From positions 1-9,179 of the forward strand of contig JAHCKI010000076.1 in NCBI GenBank assembly GCA_026125865.1: a stretch of DNA of 9,179 nt. The letters run 5' to 3'. The position numbers and the translations under genes were made by a program. The stretch is from Rhodospirillales bacterium (GTDB lineage Bacteria; Pseudomonadota; Alphaproteobacteria; Rhodospirillales; Defluviicoccaceae). Each line of letters starts with the position of its first letter. Position 1 is the first letter of the stretch. Under the pieces are notes generated by a model, which saw only the letters and a list, made by a program, of their open reading frames with translations, did not search any database and was not told where the DNA came from. Below are positions 1 through 5,620 of the stretch, in pieces.

Positions 1-638
1 CGCCACGCCCGGATCCGATCATGGTGACCGGACACCAATGGTTCCGGTACCTCCCTGCCTTTCCACGTTCGCGGCCGCGTGTATTGCGGATACTCCAAAA
101 GGCCGCGCTCGAAACTTTCCTCTTCCAAACTCGAGGGTTCGCCGATCACGCCGGGCAACAACCGAACGCAAGCGTCAATCAGCGCGATCGCCGCCGGTTC
201 GCCACCCGACAGAATGAAATCGCCGAGGCTGACCTCGTCCGCGCGCCACTCCTCGAAAACCCTCTCGTCGATGCCCTCGTATCGACCGCAGAGAAGCAAG
301 ACGCCCGGGCCCTTCGCCCAGGACCGCACCCGCTCCTGCGTCAAGGGCCGGCCACGCGGCGTAAGGTGGACCAGCGGCAAACGCCCATCCGACGCGTGCG
401 TCGCCGCAATGGCGGCGTCGACAACGTCCGGTCGCAGGATCATCCCCGGCCCACCACCATACGGAGCGTCGTCAACGGTGCGGTGTTTATCGCCCGCAAA
501 CAAGCGAATGTCCACAGTTTCCAACCGCCAAAGCCCCTCTTCCAGTGCTTGGCCGGAAAGTGACAAGGCCAGCGGCCCCGGAAACATTTCCGGAAACAGT
601 GTCAGCACCCGCGCGGTCCAGACTGGCTCGGCCGTCAT
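1..638 (-). CDS. trmD: tRNA (guanine-N1-)-methyltransferase TrmD, 3' end cut by window edge
   Basis: This SPOUT-class enzyme transfers a methyl group from S-adenosylmethionine to N1 of G37 in tRNAs, which prevents +1 frameshifting. The 212 visible residues carry the family signatures in order: an N-terminal TLFPEMF strand, DDAPYGGGPGM (residues 56-66), LTPRGRPL (92-99), LCGRYEGIDERV (116-127), SLGDFILSGGE (137-147) and GLLEYPQYTRP (179-189). The 116-147 stretch forms the trefoil-knot SAM site. The start is the ATG at 638, whose bases overlap the rimM stop as ATGA, so the two genes are translationally coupled. The C-terminal end lies beyond the window; the family is usually about 230-250 aa, so only some 20-40 residues should be missing. 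The segment aligned with the E. coli catalytic Asp169 (EDSF there) reads EEESF here, a Glu in place of Asp. I believe this occurs in relatives but could not check. The identification is very secure. Confidence 0.97.
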   Translation of the reverse strand, partial: MTAEPVWTARVLTLFPEMFPGPLALSLSGQALEEGLWRLETVDIRLFAGDKHRTVDDAPYGGGPGMILRPDVVDAAIAATHASDGRLPLVHLTPRGRPLTQERVRSWAKGPGVLLLCGRYEGIDERVFEEWRADEVSLGDFILSGGEPAAIALIDACVRLLPGVIGEPSSLEEESFERGLLEYPQYTRPRTWKGREVPEPLVSGHHDRIRAW

Positions 639-1240
639 GGCGCGTCCCCTCCCGCCGCGTATTCCGATGCCTCCCCGTCGACGGCTTCCAACAGACCCGG
701 CAGACGAGACACGGTCACACGACCGGCCTCGAGGTCCACTTCGGGAACCGCATCACGGGTGAACGGCACCATCGTCGTGCGTTCGTCGTCATCCGTAATT
801 TCCAGCACCGGCCCGGCGCCGAATTCATGCACCGATCGTATGATTCCGAGCAGGCGCGCGGCATGCTCGCCATCGCTGTTGAGTTCGGCCCGCAGACCGA
901 TGAGATCGGCATGGTAGTACTCATCAGCATCGGGTTCCGGCAGGGCGCTTCGCGGCACATACAACCGCTGCCCCCTCAAACGTTCCGCCGCGCTCCGGTC
1001 ACTGATCCCTTCGACGCGCGCGAGAAGCTGTCCCCGGACCTCGCCGGTGGGCTGAAGCCGCAACGACTTGCCATGCCGCTCATCCCACAACGGCCCATAT
1101 GCGGCGATATCGCCGGGCTCCGCGGTAAAGCTCTTGACGCGAACGAGTCCGCGCACGCCGTGCGCTCCGGCAACCACGCCGACGCAGATCATCTTCTCGT
1201 TGCCCGTCAAGCCGCTTTCCATCAGGCCGCTTTCCATCAT
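635..1240 (-). CDS. rimM: Ribosome maturation factor RimM
   Basis: RimM is a cytoplasmic assembly factor that binds ribosomal protein S19 and helps mature the 30S head, including 16S rRNA processing. Counting from the first ATG, residues 18-100 form the RimM N-terminal beta-barrel, with the diagnostic CVGVVAGAHGVRGLVRVKSF stretch. Residues about 105-185 form the PRC-barrel, beginning with DEYYHADLIGL. The start is uncertain. The longest form (201 aa) begins at 1240, but ATGs at 1222 and 1192 and a TTG at 1210 are also in frame, and the family homology begins only at the 1192 methionine. The first residues, MMESGLMESGL, come from a 15-bp tandem duplication that copies both an ATG and a weak GGAAAG sequence. 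The gene lies between rpsP (26 bp upstream) and trmD (4-base overlap), its usual neighbours. Confidence 0.95.
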   Translation of the reverse strand: MMESGLMESGLTGNEKMICVGVVAGAHGVRGLVRVKSFTAEPGDIAAYGPLWDERHGKSLRLQPTGEVRGQLLARVEGISDRSAAERLRGQRLYVPRSALPEPDADEYYHADLIGLRAELNSDGEHAARLLGIIRSVHEFGAGPVLEITDDDERTTMVPFTRDAVPEVDLEAGRVTVSRLPGLLEAVDGEASEYAAGGDAP

Positions 1241-1266
1241 GCGCGCGCTTCGCCACCCCGCCGAAC

Positions 1267-1665
1267 CTAGTCGGCGGATGCGGTTTCGCCTCCGGCGTCA
1301 TTGGCGGTGTCCGCGGCAGCAGCGGAAGCGGCAGCCTCCTGCGCAGCCTTCAGGCGTTCCTGAGCCTTGGCCTTGGGCAACGGCTTCTTGGTCTGCTCCG
1401 GCCGCGGCCGCGCTTCCATCAGTCCGGCCTCGGCGCAGAACCGCGCCACGCGGTCGCTTGGCTGGGCGCCGACGCTCAGCCAATAGCGGACCCGTTCATC
1501 CTTTAGAAGAACCCGGTCCTGATGATCCTTGGGCAACATGGGATTGTAGGTGCCGATCCGCTCCACAAAGCGGCCGTCGCGCGGGCTCCGCGAGTCGGCA
1601 ACGACGATACGATAGAAGGGGCGCTTCTTGGCGCCGCCGCGCGACAATCGAATTCTCAGGCTCAT
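1267..1665 (-). CDS. rpsP: 30S ribosomal protein S16
   Basis: S16 is an early-assembly protein of the 30S subunit that contacts the 5' domain of 16S rRNA. Residues 1-82 are the S16 core, with the characteristic opening MSLRIRLSRGGAKKRPFYRI, then VADSRSPRDGRFVERIGTYNP, and later ERVRYWLSVGAQPSDRV. Residues 83-132 form a low-complexity tail rich in Ala, Lys, Glu and Pro. Such C-terminal extensions are usual in alphaproteobacterial S16, whereas the E. coli protein has about 82 aa. The ATG at 1665 was chosen because it matches the family start and has GGAGG on the minus strand 12 nt upstream. The upstream in-frame extension to 1725 resembles nothing. rpsP follows ffh by 69 bp with no strong terminator between them, so it is probably in the same transcript. 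Confidence 0.97.
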   Translation of the reverse strand: MSLRIRLSRGGAKKRPFYRIVVADSRSPRDGRFVERIGTYNPMLPKDHQDRVLLKDERVRYWLSVGAQPSDRVARFCAEAGLMEARPRPEQTKKPLPKAKAQERLKAAQEAAASAAAADTANDAGGETASAD

Positions 1666-1677
1666 GACTTTTTTGGT

Positions 1678-1682
1678 CCTCC
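1678..1682 (-). promoter_or_regulatory. Shine-Dalgarno of rpsP
   Basis: The minus strand reads GGAGG here, a full match to the anti-SD core, 12 nt before the ATG at 1665. The spacing is somewhat long but acceptable. It supports the 1665 start over the longer in-frame extension. Confidence 0.7.
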
Positions 1683-1734
1683 AAAAAGCGGTTTGCTGGT
1701 TGTCTCCGAGAAAAACGGGTTGCAAGAAAGATGG

Positions 1735-3141
1735 TTATCGCATGGGCGGCATCGGCGGCATGGACGACAACAGATCCGGCGGCAGGCCGCCCTTTCCGAA
1801 CAAGCCCTTGCGGCCCAACTTACCCATTTTCTTCATCATCTTGCTCATTTGCTGATGCTGTTTCAGCAGGCGGTTGACTTCCGGTACGGTCGTGCCCGAA
1901 CCGGCGGCGATGCGCCGCCGCCGTGATCCGTTGAGCAGTTTCGGATTGCGACGTTCGGCGACGGTCATGGACATGATGATCGCCTCCTGGCGGGCGATCA
2001 TCTTGTCATCGATGTTGGCTTGCGAGATCTGCTGCTTGATTTTTCCAATACCCGGCAGCATTCCCAACAAACCCTTGAGGTCGCCCATGCGGCGCAACTG
2101 CCGAAACTGATCGGCCATATCCTCCAGCGTAAAGTCGCCCTTGACGATCTTCGCCGCGAGCTTTTCGGCGTCCTCCCGCTCGATGACATCGGCGGCGCGC
2201 TCGACGATACCGACCACGTCGCCCATGCCGAGGATGCGGCCGGCGATACGCGGCGCATCGAAGGTTTCGATCGCGTCCAGTTTTTCACCGACACCGATGA
2301 GCTTGATAGGCTGCCCCGTTACCGCCCGCATCGACAGCGCCGCGCCGCCGCGGGCGTCGCCGTCCATGCGTGTCAGAACAATGCCGGTGATGCCGATCTT
2401 TTCGTTGAATTCCCGCGCCAGCGTGACCGCGTCCTGACCGGTCAAGGCATCGGCCACGAGCAGGGTTTCCACCGGGCGGGTCGTTTGCTTGACGGCCGCC
2501 GCCTCGGTCATCATGGCCTCGTCGATATGCAGCCGCCCGGCCGTATCCAAAAGGACCACGTCGTATCCTTCCCGCCGGCCCGTATCCATGGCGCGGCGGG
2601 CGATGCCGTCAGGCATTTCGCCGATGACGACCGGCAATGTCGCCGTTCCCGTCTGTTCGCCGAGAACCGTGAGCTGCTTTTGGGCCGCCGGGCGATACAC
2701 GTCGAGCGACGCCATCAGCACCCGCTTCTTGTCGCGCTTGTTCAAGCGTACGGCGATCTTGGCGCAGGTGGTCGTCTTGCCCGAGCCCTGAAGGCCGACG
2801 ACGAGCACCGCCACGGGAGCGGCGCCCGCAATATTGATGCCGCTGCCGGTTATGGGTGGTCCGTCGGCGTCGGCAGTGCCGCCAAGCATCTCGATCAAGG
2901 CGTCATTGACGATCTTGACCACCATCTGCCCCGGCGTCACGCTGCGCAGGACTTCCTGCCCGACGGCGCGCGCACGAATGCCGGCGATGAACTCCTTGAC
3001 CACAGGCAGCGCCACATCGGCCTCGAGCAGGGCGACACGAACCTCGCGCAGGCTTTCGTTGACGTGCTCCTCCGTCAGCGCGCCGCGCTTGCGCAACTTG
3101 TCGAAAATCTCACCCAGTCTGCCGCTTAGCTGATCGAACAC
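1735..3141 (-). CDS. ffh: Signal recognition particle protein Ffh (SRP54 homologue)
   Basis: Ffh binds the 4.5S RNA and the signal sequences of nascent membrane and exported proteins, then docks with FtsY to deliver ribosomes to SecYEG. It is 468 aa from a GTG start. Residues 1-90 form the N domain (FDQLSGRLGEIFDKL). The GTPase G domain follows: G1 GLQGSGKTTT (116-125), the DVYRPAA motif (147-153), G3 DTAGR (199-203), G4 TRMDGDARGG (257-266) and G5 GVGEK (283-287). The M domain covers about 325-440, with a methionine-rich groove, the RNA-binding SRRRRIAAGSGT (406-417), and MSKMMKKMGK (432-441). The tail ends in a Met/Pro repeat (MPPMPPMR). The GTG at 3141 was chosen because family homology starts exactly there and GGAG lies 10 nt upstream. 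The 20-residue in-frame extension to 3201 runs into the upstream hairpin region and is not family-like. ffh heads the ffh-rpsP-rimM-trmD cluster. Confidence 0.98.
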   Translation of the reverse strand: MFDQLSGRLGEIFDKLRKRGALTEEHVNESLREVRVALLEADVALPVVKEFIAGIRARAVGQEVLRSVTPGQMVVKIVNDALIEMLGGTADADGPPITGSGINIAGAAPVAVLVVGLQGSGKTTTCAKIAVRLNKRDKKRVLMASLDVYRPAAQKQLTVLGEQTGTATLPVVIGEMPDGIARRAMDTGRREGYDVVLLDTAGRLHIDEAMMTEAAAVKQTTRPVETLLVADALTGQDAVTLAREFNEKIGITGIVLTRMDGDARGGAALSMRAVTGQPIKLIGVGEKLDAIETFDAPRIAGRILGMGDVVGIVERAADVIEREDAEKLAAKIVKGDFTLEDMADQFRQLRRMGDLKGLLGMLPGIGKIKQQISQANIDDKMIARQEAIIMSMTVAERRNPKLLNGSRRRRIAAGSGTTVPEVNRLLKQHQQMSKMMKKMGKLGRKGLFGKGGLPPDLLSSMPPMPPMR

Positions 3142-3151
3142 TGGTGGTTCA

Positions 3152-3155
3152 CTCC
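3152..3155 (-). promoter_or_regulatory. Shine-Dalgarno deciding the GTG start of ffh
   Basis: GGAG on the minus strand, 10 nt before the GTG at 3141. A small perfect 5-bp hairpin (GGCGC, 4-nt loop, GCGCC; 3159-3172) sits just 5' of it on the transcript. That hairpin leaves the SD itself unpaired and may shield the 5' side of the initiation region. Confidence 0.6.
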
Positions 3156-3204
3156 ATTGGCGCGTTGGCGCCGGAAATACAAAACGAGCCCGTCCAAACA
3201 ATAC

Positions 3205-3238
3205 AAAAAAGCCAGTGCGCGAAACTCGCGGACTGGCT
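3205..3238 (-). terminator. Intrinsic terminator upstream of ffh
   Basis: On the minus strand, AGCCAGT (3238-3232) pairs with ACTGGCT (3216-3210), and inside it CGCGA pairs with TCGCG around a 3-nt loop (3223-3225). This gives about 12 bp with a single C-C mismatch (3217/3231). It is followed directly by six T residues (complement of 3205-3210). This is the classic shape of a Rho-independent terminator reading leftward, and it lies 63 bp before the ffh start codon. It has no T-tract on the plus strand, so it acts in one direction only. Confidence 0.8.
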
Positions 3239-3240
3239 GT

Positions 3241-3264
3241 GCCTGTGATGGCCTGAGCACAGGC
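3241..3264 (-). repeat. Perfect 7-bp inverted repeat in the ffh leader
   Basis: GCCTGTG at 3241-3247 and CACAGGC at 3258-3264 flank a 10-nt loop. The inner GCCTG at 3251-3255 can compete for the same partner, so the element has two mutually exclusive folds. It sits between the predicted start site and the terminator. Confidence 0.6.
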
Positions 3265-3269
3265 TGCGA

Positions 3270-3298
3270 ACTTTATTTTTCACCGTTTCGTAAGTCAA
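3270..3298 (-). promoter_or_regulatory. Sigma70-type promoter reading toward ffh
   Basis: On the minus strand, TTGACT (-35, 3298-3293) and TAAAGT (-10, 3275-3270) are separated by exactly 17 bp. The -35 matches the consensus at 5 of 6 positions and the -10 at 4 of 6. The spacer ends in an A-rich run. Transcription would start near 3263-3265, immediately before the paired hairpins. Confidence 0.6.
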
Positions 3299-3320
3299 GC
3301 CATGCACGCATGTGCGACAC

Positions 3321-3339
3321 TGGTATTGATATCACACCA
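3321..3339. promoter_or_regulatory. Imperfect dyad between divergent promoters, candidate operator
   Basis: A perfect 8-bp palindrome, TGATATCA (3327-3334), is flanked by TGGT on the left and ACCA on the right, with 2 and 1 unpaired bases between. It lies upstream of the -35 box of the XRE regulator gene (3351) and upstream of the -35 box of the leftward promoter (3298), so a bound protein could influence both. An autoregulatory site for the adjacent XRE protein is a natural guess but unproven. Confidence 0.35.
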
Positions 3340-3350
3340 ACAAATCAGGG

Positions 3351-3379
3351 TTGCATATATACAAAATACCCCCTATAGT
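3351..3379 (+). promoter_or_regulatory. Sigma70-type promoter of the XRE regulator gene
   Basis: TTGCAT (3351-3356) and TATAGT (3374-3379) are separated by exactly 17 bp. The -10 matches the consensus at 5 of 6 positions. A start near 3386 gives a leader of about 34 nt to the GTG at 3420. The longer alternative start at 3390 would leave almost no leader, which supports 3420. Confidence 0.65.
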
Positions 3380-3419
3380 GGTGAATTGAGTGCACTGGCT
3401 CGTAATTGGGGTATTCCGG

Positions 3420-3854
3420 GTGTCCAAAGACCCAACAAAGGAAACAAGAAACGGTCGTCGCGGACTGGATGAAATCGACCTCGCCGTGGCGGCGCGGTTG
3501 CACACGCGTCGTTTGCAGGTGCGGCTTGATACCCGTCTCGTCGATTTCCTGATCGGCGAGTCCCCGGGCACGGTCGAAAAACTGGAAACCGGGCAACGGC
3601 GTATCGGCGCGGCGCACCTCTATCGCTTGGCAAACGTGCTGGGTGTCGATGTGGCGTACTTCTACACAGGACCGATTTCGAGCGAGGAGTCCTTTGAAGG
3701 AGAAGTGCCGGTCGTCACATCGCGCATGCTGACCGAAGCGCATGAATTCGCCCGTGTCTACGCCAAGTTGCCCGACGACGAAGTCCGTCGAACCGTCCGC
3801 AACATGGTCAAGACATTGGCCGAGGGCAGCAGCGAGGAATTCGGCAAGCATTGA
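3420..3854 (+). CDS. XRE-family helix-turn-helix transcriptional regulator
   Basis: This is a 144-aa predicted DNA-binding protein. Residues about 22-80 form a Cro/C1-type HTH (VAARLHTRRLQ, then FLIGESPGTVEKLETGQRRIGAAHLYRLANVLGVDVAYFYTG). The ending matches the alphaproteobacterial XRE pattern in which a GxxRIGAxxLYxLxxVLxVxVxxFF block closes the domain. Residues 103-136 form a C-terminal helical segment (MLTEAHEFARVYAKLPDDEVRRTVRNMVKTLAE) of the kind usual in that group. The HTH is divergent: the usual SQEKLG and TFQQVQKYEKG segments read TRLVDF and SPGTVEKLETG, so DNA specificity probably differs from common relatives. GTG 3420 is preferred to GTG 3390 because GGGG lies 8 nt upstream and the predicted promoter leaves room for a leader. 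Targets are unknown; the shared control region with ffh is suggestive only. Confidence 0.85.
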   Translation: MSKDPTKETRNGRRGLDEIDLAVAARLHTRRLQVRLDTRLVDFLIGESPGTVEKLETGQRRIGAAHLYRLANVLGVDVAYFYTGPISSEESFEGEVPVVTSRMLTEAHEFARVYAKLPDDEVRRTVRNMVKTLAEGSSEEFGKH

Positions 3855-3861
3855 CGTCACC

Positions 3862-3880
3862 GTCGTCCAATCGGGACGAC
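3862..3880 (+). other. GC-rich hairpin just after the XRE gene
   Basis: GTCGTCC (3862-3868) and GGACGAC (3874-3880) form a perfect 7-bp stem with a 5-nt loop, beginning 7 bp after the stop codon. No T-tract follows, so it is not a standard intrinsic terminator. It may protect the 3' end of the mRNA or act as a weak terminator. The remaining 3881-4025 shows no gene or convincing promoter. Confidence 0.4.
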
Positions 3881-4025
3881 CTCACGCTTCAGTACGAGCT
3901 CAGCATCCCCTCCCCCATCCAATAACAGTCTTCCGAAACGGCGAACCCCGTGTCGCCAATTTGCGCATGACTTCCCCAATGGATCGGGTCAGTCTGATCG
4001 TGGTTTCGCGCCGGGATACGCACCC

Positions 4026-4697
4026 ATGGATATCAACACCATCATCGACACCATCGCGGCTTGCGGCCTCATCTTTCGTGGCGGATTCCATACGTACCCG
4101 GAGGACGATGCCTTGCCCACCGATGGAACGGTGGTTCTTGTCGGCAATGCCGGGCCGGCCATGTGGTCCGCGTTCTCGGCCGAGGTCGATGAAACGGGAC
4201 GGCAGGCGCTTGAACACCCCCTCGATGACTGGATTTCCCGCCACCTGGAGGCATACGCCGAAAGCTGGGGTGCGCGGGTGTTGTATCCGTTCGAGGGGCC
4301 TCCCTACCTACCGTTTCAGCGTTGGGCGCAAAGGGCGGACGCGGTTTTCCCCTCGCCCATCGGCCCATTGATTCATCCGGACTTCGGGCTTTGGCACGCC
4401 TATCGCGGCGCGTTTCTGTTCGACGGGAAATTCCCGCTGCCACCGCGCGACGACCGCCCGAACCCTTGTGAAACGTGCATCGACAAGCCGTGCCTGGAAG
4501 GGTGCCCGGTAAACGTTACGGGACCGGAAGGATACGATGTGGCCAAATGCGTCAGGTTTCTGCATTCCAAGGCCGGTTTGGATTGTATGGCATCGGGGTG
4601 CCAAGCCCGTCGCGCCTGCCCAGTCGGCGCCAGCTTCCGCTATGACCCGGATCAGGCGTCATTTCACATGACGTGGTTCCGAAGATCACAGTCGTAG
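4026..4697 (+). CDS. Uncharacterised ferredoxin-like protein with eight-cysteine Fe-S domain
   Basis: A 223-aa soluble protein with no signal peptide or membrane segment. Residues 1-140 form an N-terminal domain without a familiar catalytic motif but with distinctive stretches: RGGFH (18-22), TVVLVGNAGPAMW (35-47), GPPYLPFQRW (91-100) and GLWHAYRGAFLF (121-132). The C-terminal part has two four-cysteine sets: C148-x2-C151-x4-C156-x3-C160-P, and C175, C187-x4-C192-x5-C198-P. This spacing suggests two [4Fe-4S] clusters, distantly like the ferredoxin module of QueG-type proteins, though the QueG corrinoid domain is not evident. I recall similar proteins in alphaproteobacteria annotated only as ferredoxin or 4Fe-4S dicluster protein. 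The ATG is preceded by a weak GGGA 9 nt upstream. An electron-transfer role is an inference; the partner is unknown. Confidence 0.85.
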   Translation: MDINTIIDTIAACGLIFRGGFHTYPEDDALPTDGTVVLVGNAGPAMWSAFSAEVDETGRQALEHPLDDWISRHLEAYAESWGARVLYPFEGPPYLPFQRWAQRADAVFPSPIGPLIHPDFGLWHAYRGAFLFDGKFPLPPRDDRPNPCETCIDKPCLEGCPVNVTGPEGYDVAKCVRFLHSKAGLDCMASGCQARRACPVGASFRYDPDQASFHMTWFRRSQS

Positions 4698-4741
4698 AGA
4701 GTTATGTCGGGGGCGATTTCGCGCCCGCACCGCCATTTCGG

Positions 4742-4769
4742 TAGACTCGCTTCACCTTCGAACCATATT
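4742..4769 (+). promoter_or_regulatory. Weak candidate promoter of the dapF-mtaB-ftsY operon
   Basis: TAGACT (4742-4747) and CATATT (4764-4769) are 16 bp apart, each matching the sigma70 consensus at 4 of 6 positions. Transcription would start near 4776, almost at the dapF ATG (4778), which would make the message nearly leaderless. The match is modest and could be chance. Confidence 0.3.
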
Positions 4770-4777
4770 AACGGAGC

Positions 4778-5620
4778 ATGCACGCCGTACCCTTCACCAA
4801 GATGCACGGGCTTGGGAATGACTTCGTCGTTGTCGACGCCCGCGCGCATCCGTTCGATCCGTCCGCCGCGCAGGCGAAGGCGATCGCCGATCGTCGCCGT
4901 GGTGTCGGCTGCGACCAGATCATCATCGTCGAGCCGCCGCGCAACGGCCTGGCCGATGTCTTCATGCGCATTCGCAATGCCGATGGCGGCGAGGTCGCTG
5001 CGTGCGGCAATGGCACGCGCTGTGTCGCCGCCATGGTGCTGGAACAAAACGGCGGCGATCATGCCGTCATCGAAACGACGGCCGGGTTGCTCGACGCCGA
5101 GAAGCAGGACGGCGGCCTCATCGCCGTCGACATGGGGCGCATCGGTCTCGATTGGCGTGACATTCCGCTCGCCACACCCGCCGACACCCTGCATCTGGAT
5201 ATCGGCGCCGGTCCGCTGACCGATCCGGTCGCGGTCAATGTGGGCAACCCGCACGCCGTGTTCTTTGTCGAGGACGCCGAATCCGTCGCGCTGGAAATCC
5301 TCGGCCCCACCATCGAGCATCACTCCCTGTTTCCGGAGCGAACCAACGTCGAAGCGGCCCAAATCCTGGCGCCCGACCGCATCCGCGTGCGTGTTTGGGA
5401 ACGCGGTGTCGGCATTACGGCGGCATGTGGGACCGGCGCTTGCGCGACCCTGGTGGCGGCCCATCGTCGAGGGATCTGTGGTCGCGAAGCGATCGTTGTT
5501 CTCGACGGCGGCGCACTCGCGATCAAGTGGCTGCGGGACGACCACGTGCTGATGACGGGGCCGGCAACCGTCAGCTTTTCCGGCACCCTCCATCCTTCGT
5601 TGCTCGCGGCGGGATGTTGA
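4778..5620 (+). CDS. dapF: Diaminopimelate epimerase
   Basis: DapF interconverts LL- and meso-diaminopimelate, supplying meso-DAP for peptidoglycan and for lysine synthesis; it is a PLP-independent two-base racemase of the cytoplasm. At 280 aa it is of normal length. Both halves of the pseudo-symmetric fold show their catalytic cysteine: C76 in AACGNGTRC and C217 in TAACGTGACAT. Substrate-contact motifs are KMHGLGNDF (8-16), VGNPHAVFF (155-163), ERTNVEAAQ (187-195) and ERGVGIT (208-214). ATG 4778 was chosen because PFTKMHGLGND is the usual family start and an in-frame stop lies just upstream (4769-4771). The only SD-like GGAG (4773-4776) is 1 nt from the ATG, unusually close. The gene begins a tight operon: its TGA shares one base with the mtaB ATG. 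Confidence 0.97.
   Translation: MHAVPFTKMHGLGNDFVVVDARAHPFDPSAAQAKAIADRRRGVGCDQIIIVEPPRNGLADVFMRIRNADGGEVAACGNGTRCVAAMVLEQNGGDHAVIETTAGLLDAEKQDGGLIAVDMGRIGLDWRDIPLATPADTLHLDIGAGPLTDPVAVNVGNPHAVFFVEDAESVALEILGPTIEHHSLFPERTNVEAAQILAPDRIRVRVWERGVGITAACGTGACATLVAAHRRGICGREAIVVLDGGALAIKWLRDDHVLMTGPATVSFSGTLHPSLLAAGC

Larger units (their letters stand above)
3205..3265 (-). ncRNA. Predicted short terminated transcript (ffh leader/attenuator or small RNA)
   Basis: The promoter at 3270-3298 should start RNA near 3263-3265, and the terminator should end it near 3205. The product would be a roughly 60-nt RNA made almost entirely of two hairpins. The 5' hairpin is a perfect 7-bp GCCTGTG/CACAGGC stem with a 10-nt loop (arms 3258-3264 and 3241-3247). 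Its 5' arm can alternatively pair locally as GCCTG-TGCT-CAGGC. The 3' hairpin is the terminator. I see no start codon with a ribosome site inside it and no match to the conserved SRP RNA core, so it is not recognisably 4.5S RNA. Whether it is an attenuated leader for ffh or an independent small RNA cannot be decided from sequence alone. Confidence 0.5.

Noticed and set aside
2020..3129. Plus-strand open frame of 369 codons antisense to ffh
   Set aside because: It is His/Arg/Asp-rich with no family motif and mirrors the codon structure of ffh on the other strand; typical of GC-rich DNA.
3205..3265. 4.5S SRP RNA gene beside ffh
   Set aside because: The segment is short and lacks the conserved GNAR-type tetraloop and asymmetric-loop sequences expected in bacterial SRP RNA; it looks like hairpin plus terminator.
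3390..3419. Earlier GTG start for the XRE protein at 3390
   Set aside because: It would begin about 4 nt after the predicted transcription start and adds ten hydrophobic residues (HWLVIGVF) not typical of the family; GTG 3420 has a better-placed GGGG.
3345..3860. Minus-strand open frame of 171 codons opposite the XRE gene
   Set aside because: It overlaps the XRE gene and its promoter completely, and its protein resembles nothing; the XRE product has a clear domain.
4664..5593. Minus-strand open frame of 309 codons antisense to dapF
   Set aside because: Composition is that of a reverse-complement shadow; dapF has both catalytic cysteines and full length.
5395..5619. N-terminal extension of mtaB into dapF
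   Set aside because: The open frame extends upstream, but those 75 residues are a shadow of dapF; family homology starts at 5620.
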